A stretch of 64,000 nucleotides of DNA from FEN-1219 sp964503125 (GTDB lineage Bacteria > Pseudomonadota > Gammaproteobacteria > Steroidobacterales > Rariloculaceae): assembly GCA_964503125.1 (NCBI GenBank), contig CAZCZE010000012.1, positions 40,895 through 104,894 on the forward strand. Direction: 5' to 3'. The translations under genes and the position numbers were made by a program. Positions 59,220 through 64,000 of this stretch are shown piece after piece (the first letter of the stretch is position 1; every line of letters starts with the position of its first letter). The notes below the pieces were generated by a model. That model was not told the origin of the DNA, did not search any database, and worked only from the letters and a program-made list of their open reading frames with translations.

Positions 59220-59987
59220 ATGCCCGCGAACATGAGAAGCCTGCTCGCAATCGTCGCTCTGTTCGCCGCCACGCAGGCCTCCGCGCAGCACGCGACCGCG
59301 TTCGACGTCGAGAACGGCGCCCGCGCGTACCAAGCCACATGCGCGGCCTGTCACGGTCCCGACGGCAACCTCATCGCGGGCATCGACTTCGGCCGCGGAG
59401 TCTATCGCCGGCAGTACACCGACGACGAGGTCGTGCGCATCATCTTGAACGGCGTCCCCAACACGCCGATGCCGCCATCGCCCGCAACGTCGGAAGCGCA
59501 GGCGCTGCAGATCGTCGCGTACCTGCGCTCGCTGCCCGAGACCGCGACCGATGCCGGCGTCGGCGGCGACGCGGCGCGCGGGCGCGAGATCGTGAGAACC
59601 TCGAGCGACTGCATGACTTGCCATCGCATCGGCGGCGCGGGCTCGGCGCTCGGCCCCGACTTGAGCCGCATCGGCCTCGACCGGCGAGCTGCCGAGCTCG
59701 TGCGCGCGCTCGTCGATCCCAACGCCGACGTGCAGCCCAACCAACGCACCTATACGGTCACGCCGCGGCGCGGCGAGCCCGTCACGGGCCGGCTGCTCAA
59801 CCACGACACGTTCACGGTGCAGCTGTTCGACTCGCAAGGGCAGCTGCGCTCGTTCGACAAAGCGACTTTAAGCAGCTTCGGCTTCGTCGACTCGCCGATG
59901 CCGTCGTACCGCGACAAGCTGTCGCCGCAGGCGCTCACCGACGTCGTGAGCTATCTCGTTTCGTTGCGCGGAGGTTCGGTGCAATGA
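59220..59987 (+). CDS. dihaem cytochrome c with TIGR02603-like domain
   Basis: 255-residue periplasmic electron carrier. Signal peptide (MRSLLAIVALFAATQASAQ). First haem motif CAACH (41-45) with likely Met ligand in NTPMPPS; second CMTCH (131-135). The C-terminal part (about 110-250), with RGREIVRTSSDCMTCHRIGG ... GRLLNHDTFTVQLFDSQGQLRSFDK, matches the putative haem-binding domain of the TIGR02603 kind, rich in planctomycetes and Verrucomicrobia. Likely accepts electrons from the neighbouring PQQ enzymes. ATG 59220 or 59232 are both possible. Its stop overlaps the next start (ATGA). Confidence 0.85.
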   Translation: MPANMRSLLAIVALFAATQASAQHATAFDVENGARAYQATCAACHGPDGNLIAGIDFGRGVYRRQYTDDEVVRIILNGVPNTPMPPSPATSEAQALQIVAYLRSLPETATDAGVGGDAARGREIVRTSSDCMTCHRIGGAGSALGPDLSRIGLDRRAAELVRALVDPNADVQPNQRTYTVTPRRGEPVTGRLLNHDTFTVQLFDSQGQLRSFDKATLSSFGFVDSPMPSYRDKLSPQALTDVVSYLVSLRGGSVQ

Positions 59988-61615
59988 GGTGTCGTTACTC
60001 GCAAGCACTCGTGCTCGCGGCCGGTCTCGCCGCAGCGGTCGGCGGCGCGCGGGCGCAAGTCACCTTCGATCGCATCCTCAACGCCGCGCGCGAGCCGCAC
60101 AACTGGTTGAGCTACTCGGCAACGCCGGACAACCATCGCTACAGCCGGCTCGACTCGATCGACACGAGCAACGTGGCCAACCTCGAGCTCCAGTGGGTAT
60201 GGCAAGCGCGTTCCCTCGAAAAATTCGAAGCCACGCCGCTCGTCGTCGACGGCATCCTCTATACGGTGCAGGCGCCGAACGACGTCGTCGCGCTCGACGC
60301 CAAGACCGGGCGCGTCTTCTGGACCTACCACCACGAGCCGTCGCCGGCCGCGCGCACCTGCTGCGGCCGCGTCAATCGCGGCCTCGCAATCCTCGGCGAC
60401 ACGTTGTTCATGGGCACGATCGACGCGCATTTGCTCGCGATCGATGCCAAGAGCGGCACGCTCGTTTGGGACGCCACCGTCGCCGACGCCTCGCAGAACT
60501 ACTCGATCACGATGTCGCCGAACGTGTTCAAGGACTTGGTTCTCGTCGGCACGGCCGGCGGCGACTTAGGTATTCGCGGGCACATCTCCGCCTTCGACGC
60601 GAAGACGGGCAAGGAAGTCTGGCGTTTCTACACGATCCCGGCGCCCGGCGAGCCCGGCAACGACACGTGGTCAGGAGAGTCGTGGCGCACCGGCGGCGCC
60701 GCGGTCTGGAACGCCGCGGCCTACGACCCCGAAACCAATCTCGCGTTCTGGGGCACGGGCAACCCCGCGCCCGACTGGGACGGGAGCACGCGCCTCGGCG
60801 ATAACCTGTACTCGAACTCCGTCGTCGCGCTCGACGTCGATACCGGCGAGCTTGCGTGGTACTACCAATTCACGCCGCACGACGAGCTCGACTACGACGC
60901 CACGCAAGTCCCGGTGCTCGCCGACATCTCGTGGCGCGGCACGCCGCGCAAGGTGATGCTCTGGGCGAATCGCAACGGGATCATGTACGTGCTCGATCGC
61001 GGCACGGGCGAGCTCTTGTTCGGCAAGCCGTACGTCAATCACAACTGGTGGGCCGGTTTCGACGAGAAGGGCAGGCTGCTGCGCGTGCCGGGCATGGACA
61101 TCGACAAGGAGGCGAAGCTGTTTCGCCCGCACGTGCACGGCGCGATCAACTGGGCGCCGCCGTCGTTCAGCCCGCGCACGGGGCTCTACTACGCCTCGCA
61201 CTGGGAGGACTCGAGCATCGTCGCGATCGAAGGGCAGTTCCCGCAGCCCGCGGGCATCAACCGCCGGCAGACCGCGATGGGGCAGGTCAACCTCGAGCCG
61301 TTCTTCAACGGCGAGGGCGAAGCCTACGGCGTCGTGCGCGCGTATCATCCCGACACGCTCGACCCCGTCTGGGAATTCAAGATGACCGACATCACCTGGG
61401 GCGGCGTGCTCACGACGGCCGGCGATCTCGTGTTCGGCGGCGGCCGCGAGGGCTATTTCTTAGCGCTCGACGCGCGCACGGGCGCGCTGCTCTGGCGCGA
61501 ATCGCTCGGTGGGCAAATCAACGCCGGGCCCATGAGCTACGCGGTCGACGGCAAGCAGTACGTGGCGATCGCCGCGGGCAGCGCGCTGTTCGCGTTCGCG
61601 CTACCGGACGACTAG
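59984..61615 (+). CDS. PQQ-dependent methanol/ethanol-dehydrogenase-type enzyme
   Basis: 543-residue periplasmic alcohol dehydrogenase of the MxaF/XoxF/ExaA branch without a haem domain. Signal peptide to ARAQ; the adjacent Cys126-Cys127 in TCCGRV matches the vicinal disulfide over PQQ. GTGNPAPDWDGSTRLGDNLYSNSVVALDVDTGELAWYYQFTPHDELDYD contains the metal/catalytic region; the residue two after the presumed catalytic Asp is again Asp (DYD), which in this branch hints at lanthanide use. WGGVLTTAGDLVFGG is a conserved blade. ATGA coupling with the dihaem cytochrome suggests that it is the enzyme's acceptor. Substrate unknown. Confidence 0.88.
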   Translation: MRCRYSQALVLAAGLAAAVGGARAQVTFDRILNAAREPHNWLSYSATPDNHRYSRLDSIDTSNVANLELQWVWQARSLEKFEATPLVVDGILYTVQAPNDVVALDAKTGRVFWTYHHEPSPAARTCCGRVNRGLAILGDTLFMGTIDAHLLAIDAKSGTLVWDATVADASQNYSITMSPNVFKDLVLVGTAGGDLGIRGHISAFDAKTGKEVWRFYTIPAPGEPGNDTWSGESWRTGGAAVWNAAAYDPETNLAFWGTGNPAPDWDGSTRLGDNLYSNSVVALDVDTGELAWYYQFTPHDELDYDATQVPVLADISWRGTPRKVMLWANRNGIMYVLDRGTGELLFGKPYVNHNWWAGFDEKGRLLRVPGMDIDKEAKLFRPHVHGAINWAPPSFSPRTGLYYASHWEDSSIVAIEGQFPQPAGINRRQTAMGQVNLEPFFNGEGEAYGVVRAYHPDTLDPVWEFKMTDITWGGVLTTAGDLVFGGGREGYFLALDARTGALLWRESLGGQINAGPMSYAVDGKQYVAIAAGSALFAFALPDD

Positions 61616-61621
61616 GCAGTC

Positions 61622-62476
61622 GTGGAACAGCGCGGCGTAGTGGAACTGAGAATCGACGAGCTCCAACCGGGGCGGTACCAGCCTCGTCAGCAGCTGCGCG
61701 AGGAAGGGCTTGCCGAGCTCGCCGAGTCGATTCGCGAGCAAGGCGTGCTGCAGCCCTTGATCGTCAGGGTCGTCAAGCTGACGGACCACGCAAGCTCGAA
61801 ACCCTACGAGATCGTCGCCGGCGAGCGCCGCTGGCGCGCGGCGCGGCTCGCGGGGCTCGCAACCGTGCCCGTCATGGTGCGCGAGCTCACGGACCAATCG
61901 GCGCTCGCCGTCGCCCTCATCGAGAACCTGCAGCGCGAGGACTTGAACCCCGTCGATCAGGCGCGCTCGATGTCGCGGCTCATCGAGGAGTTCGCCCTCA
62001 CGCACGACGAGATCGCCAAGGCGCTCGGACGATCGCGCGCAGCGGTCACCAATTTCTTGCGGTTGCTCGACCTCGCCGACGTGGTCAAGGACTTCCTGGT
62101 CCAAGGCTCGATCGACATGGGCCACGCTCGCGCCTTGCTGCCGCTCGATCAGAAGCAGCAAGCCGCTCTGGCTCGCAAGATCGTGCGGTTTGGCTGGTCG
62201 GTGCGCAAAGTGGAGAAGCACGTCAAGACGTTGCTCGCGCCTAGACCTAAGGCGAAGGCGACCATCGACGTGCAGACCCGCTGGCTCGAGCAGCAGCTCG
62301 CGCGCGAGCTCGGCGAGAAGGTCTCGATTCGGCCGACGCCGAGCGGCGACTACGTTCTCCAGCTTCCCTTCGGCGATCTCGCGAAGCTCTCCAAAGGTCT
62401 GCAACGGCTCCAAGAGCTCGTGCAGCAGATCCGCGCCGCCGCCGGGCCGCGGGCGCGCGAAATCTCTCCCTCGTAG
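61622..62476 (+). CDS. ParB/Spo0J family protein (no ParA partner here)
   Basis: 284 residues with the full ParB core: QPRQQLREEGLAELAESIREQGVLQPLIVR, box I GERRWRAARLAG (CTP-binding), box II ENLQREDLNPVDQA, then the HTH (LTHDEIAKALGRSRAAVTNFLRLLDL) and a C-terminal dimerisation region (about 215-280). All DNA-binding and CTP motifs look intact. GTG 61622 begins 6 bp after the dehydrogenase stop, so it is oddly attached to the PQQ cluster. No parA or clear parS consensus lies nearby, so it may be the end of a par locus moved here, or a ParB paralogue with a regulatory role. Confidence 0.87.
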   Translation: MEQRGVVELRIDELQPGRYQPRQQLREEGLAELAESIREQGVLQPLIVRVVKLTDHASSKPYEIVAGERRWRAARLAGLATVPVMVRELTDQSALAVALIENLQREDLNPVDQARSMSRLIEEFALTHDEIAKALGRSRAAVTNFLRLLDLADVVKDFLVQGSIDMGHARALLPLDQKQQAALARKIVRFGWSVRKVEKHVKTLLAPRPKAKATIDVQTRWLEQQLARELGEKVSIRPTPSGDYVLQLPFGDLAKLSKGLQRLQELVQQIRAAAGPRAREISPS

Positions 62477-62496
62477 CCAGATGACCACGAGGCGCT

Positions 62497-63273
62497 TCAG
62501 GGAAGCAGCCGGCGATACTGGGCCGGTACCGGCCCGAGCTCCATGAGCCGCAGAAAACTCGTCGTGTCGGTCGGCGGCCAGACCGCCGCCGGCTCGATGC
62601 GATCGGCAGGGGAATCCGTGAACGGCGTGTAGAGAGCGCGGCCGCGGTCTCGATAGGCGGCGCAATCGTCATCTGCGTCGCGCGCGTAGTAGCGCTCGGC
62701 CTCGTCGCGCGCGACCCACGCGCTCGCCGTCAATCGGCCCGCGTTCCACGGTTTGCGGTGCTCGTGGATCGTGCTGCGCCGCACGACCCGCATCGTGAGC
62801 ACCATGCCGTGCTCGCGCTCGACGTTGCGCCGCGCTGTGTCTTTCCAATCGGCGGGCGGCGTCGCCCAGGTCGTGCGCACCACGGCTTGCTCCCACTCGG
62901 CGAGCGCGGCCGCGAACGCGCGCGGCGGCGCGGTGCAATCCTCGACTTCAGCCTCGATGACGTAGCCGCGCACTTTGGGCTCGGGCAGGCAGTAATAGAG
63001 AGTGCCGAGCGCGAGCGTCGAGCTCGTGAGCACGAGCGCCCGGAGCCGCGACGGGTCGGTCACGGGCAGGAAACGGAAGATCGCGCCGAGCACGAGGCCC
63101 GCGAGCGCGCCGAGCGGCCCGGTGATAAAGATGCCGACGAGCGGTCCCTGATTGGCCTCGGGATTGAGCGCAATGGGCCCGAAGAATCCCGCCGCGAAGC
63201 CCGTGCAGCCGAGCACGATCACCCAGACGAGAATCCCTAGCCGCACCTCGGCAGTTTTCGACGTCGCGCCCAT
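62497..63273 (-). CDS. membrane hypothetical protein
   Basis: 258 residues from ATG 63273 (a start 21 bp upstream is also possible). Three membrane helices come first (LGILVWVIVLGCTGFAAGFFG, VGIFITGPLGALAGLVLGAIF, ALVLTSSTLALGTLYYCL), then a globular C-terminal domain of about 160 residues (YVIEAEVEDCTAPPRAFAAALAEWEQ ... RYYARDADDDCAAYRDRGRALYTPF). No domain family is recognised. Convergent with ParB and 46 bp upstream (on the minus strand) lies the HNH gene. Confidence 0.5.
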   Translation of the reverse strand: MGATSKTAEVRLGILVWVIVLGCTGFAAGFFGPIALNPEANQGPLVGIFITGPLGALAGLVLGAIFRFLPVTDPSRLRALVLTSSTLALGTLYYCLPEPKVRGYVIEAEVEDCTAPPRAFAAALAEWEQAVVRTTWATPPADWKDTARRNVEREHGMVLTMRVVRRSTIHEHRKPWNAGRLTASAWVARDEAERYYARDADDDCAAYRDRGRALYTPFTDSPADRIEPAAVWPPTDTTSFLRLMELGPVPAQYRRLLP

Positions 63274-63318
63274 CGCTGCCAGACTGCACCGCAAGCCGGT
63301 GCGTCGGCGTGATCATGC

Positions 63319-64000
63319 TCACGAAAAGGGCTGGCTCCGCTGTAGGCGATAAACGGCGGCCGGTTCGCGTACCTCGGCTCGCTCCCAGTCCCGCTGCACT
63401 GTCGTGGTGCAGAATCCCTCACGTGAGGGATTTTGGTCCGCGTCCTCCGCGCCCACGTCGTCGTCCGCGAAGTCCTCGAGCCGATACCCGTTCCGCGGGA
63501 TCGAGCGTCCGTCCGCCGTCACGAATCGCAGCGTGCCGCCTTCGTCGTGCACGATGCCGAAGCCGCCCTCGTGCAACAGCCGATGGTGATGCGTGCAGAG
63601 CAACGTCATGTTGTCGGGGTTCGTCTCGCCGCCGTGGATCCAGTGCTTCAGGTGATGCCCGTCGAGATAGCGCTGGCGATGGCAGCCCGGGAACGTGCAG
63701 CCGCGATCGCGCGCGTAGAGCGCGCGCCGAAGCGGCGTCGAAACCGTGCGTTGTTTGCGCCCGACGTCGAGCGGGTCGCCGTCGGCGTCTTCTGCCACGA
63801 GCACCAGGCTGCAGTCACAAAGAAGCCGTTTCACGGTGTCGATCGGCAGATCGGCGTGGCCCGCCCCTCCCGTGAGGGATTTCGCGTCGGCATGAATGAC
63901 CACCTGGTGGTGATCCGCCGTCGATCCGCCCTCGCCATCGGCGCCGCCGAGGTACGACTTGGCCACGGCGACCAGCGCATCGGCCTGCTGCGCCCGCCAG
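63319..64000 (-). CDS. HNH endonuclease family protein (13E12-repeat type), truncated by window edge
   Basis: The C-terminal ~227 residues of an HNH protein; the frame is open to 64000 and begins in a RADALVAVAKSYL helix, typical of the DUF222-HNH family, so the start lies outside. The HNH core is RDRGCTFPGCHRQRYLDGHHLKHWIHGGETNPDNMTLLCTHHHRLLH, with two zinc-ligand Cys, the catalytic His pair, the Asn of NPDN and the final HHH. Many such genes sit in multicopy families; they are not linked to one restriction system. Two copies of a CCCTCACGTGAGGG-type element are inside the coding region. Confidence 0.85.
   Translation of the reverse strand, partial: WRAQQADALVAVAKSYLGGADGEGGSTADHHQVVIHADAKSLTGGAGHADLPIDTVKRLLCDCSLVLVAEDADGDPLDVGRKQRTVSTPLRRALYARDRGCTFPGCHRQRYLDGHHLKHWIHGGETNPDNMTLLCTHHHRLLHEGGFGIVHDEGGTLRFVTADGRSIPRNGYRLEDFADDDVGAEDADQNPSREGFCTTTVQRDWERAEVREPAAVYRLQRSQPFS
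63413..63432. repeat. 20-bp perfect palindrome in the HNH gene
   Basis: AATCCCTCACGTGAGGGATT is its own reverse complement. In the minus-strand frame it encodes NPSREGF at the protein's C-terminal end. A second, imperfect copy (63865-63882) is in the same gene. Confidence 0.8.
63865..63882. repeat. second copy of the HNH-gene palindromic element
   Basis: CCCTCCCGTGAGGGATTT matches the 63413 palindrome with one changed base in the centre. It is read in-frame as KSLTGG on the minus strand. Two in-frame copies in one gene suggest that the element was inserted, as with other palindromic coding elements. Confidence 0.6.

Noticed and set aside
63413..63432. parS site for the nearby ParB
   Set aside because: The centre CACGTG fits, but the arms (CCCT/AGGG) do not match the usual parS arms (GTTT/AAAC), and it lies in coding sequence.
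1..64000. tRNA, rRNA or riboswitch genes
   Set aside because: None recognised by eye; a covariance-model scan would be needed to exclude small RNAs.

Overview
The window is high-GC DNA from a Gram-negative, probably aerobic or facultative bacterium. It encodes a 1062-residue TonB-dependent receptor, type IV pilin, autotransporter-like outer-membrane barrels, periplasmic cytochromes c and many signal-peptide proteins. The style (an EEITVTGSR receptor start, many exported PQQ dehydrogenases, DUF6152, ADOP-type permease) suggests a gammaproteobacterium of the Steroidobacterales/Woeseiales kind. That placement is an inference with modest confidence. No rRNA, tRNA or CRISPR array was seen.

Layout. 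1-1.5 kb: end of what looks like an aryl-polyene pigment cluster (ketosynthase plus phosphopantetheinyl transferase). 1.5-6.8 kb: sulfotransferase, LPMO-like copper-site protein, pirin, HAD phosphatase, arylsulfatase, DUF4159. 6.8-10.1 kb: a pilin operon, a 46-bp tandem repeat, and a glycine-rich RRM protein with a clear terminator. 10.3-11.5 kb: a soluble PQQ sugar dehydrogenase.

11.6-26.3 kb is the most notable region. Twelve minus-strand genes form two complete, diverged, tandem copies of a six-subunit complex related to group-4 [NiFe]-hydrogenases and complex I (B-C-E-F-G-I order in both). Both large subunits have lost the Ni-Fe cysteines (RxCGxC is RVSGDS), so these are 'energy-converting hydrogenase-related' (Ehr-type) ion-pumping modules and not hydrogenases. 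A divergent ribbon-helix-helix regulator with an AT-rich palindrome sits at the head of the array.

26.4-29.8 kb: helix-hairpin-helix protein, MsrQ-like haem membrane protein, and a four-gene unit with an ECF sigma factor, a candidate anti-sigma protein, a secretin-N-like protein and a lipoprotein. 29.9-39.9 kb: haem/PQQ alcohol dehydrogenase, TonB receptor, ADOP permease, and a PQQ lipoprotein dehydrogenase. 40-50 kb: an island of exported proteins with three caspase/metacaspase-family proteases, an outer-membrane barrel, a Tat-type protein, two genes broken by single-base homopolymer frameshifts, and a gene that seems to start at ATT. 50.4-51 kb: a decayed patch with a transposase tail. 51-61.6 kb: a second periplasmic oxidation cluster (four PQQ-type enzymes, dihaem cytochrome c, CHRD, DUF6152 and two paralogous secreted proteins). 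61.6-64 kb: orphan ParB, a membrane protein, and an HNH nuclease gene carrying a palindromic element.

Themes. Seven PQQ-type dehydrogenases feed electrons into the periplasm, but no PQQ biosynthesis genes are present here. Two Ehr complexes could couple an unknown redox reaction to H+ or Na+ transport.
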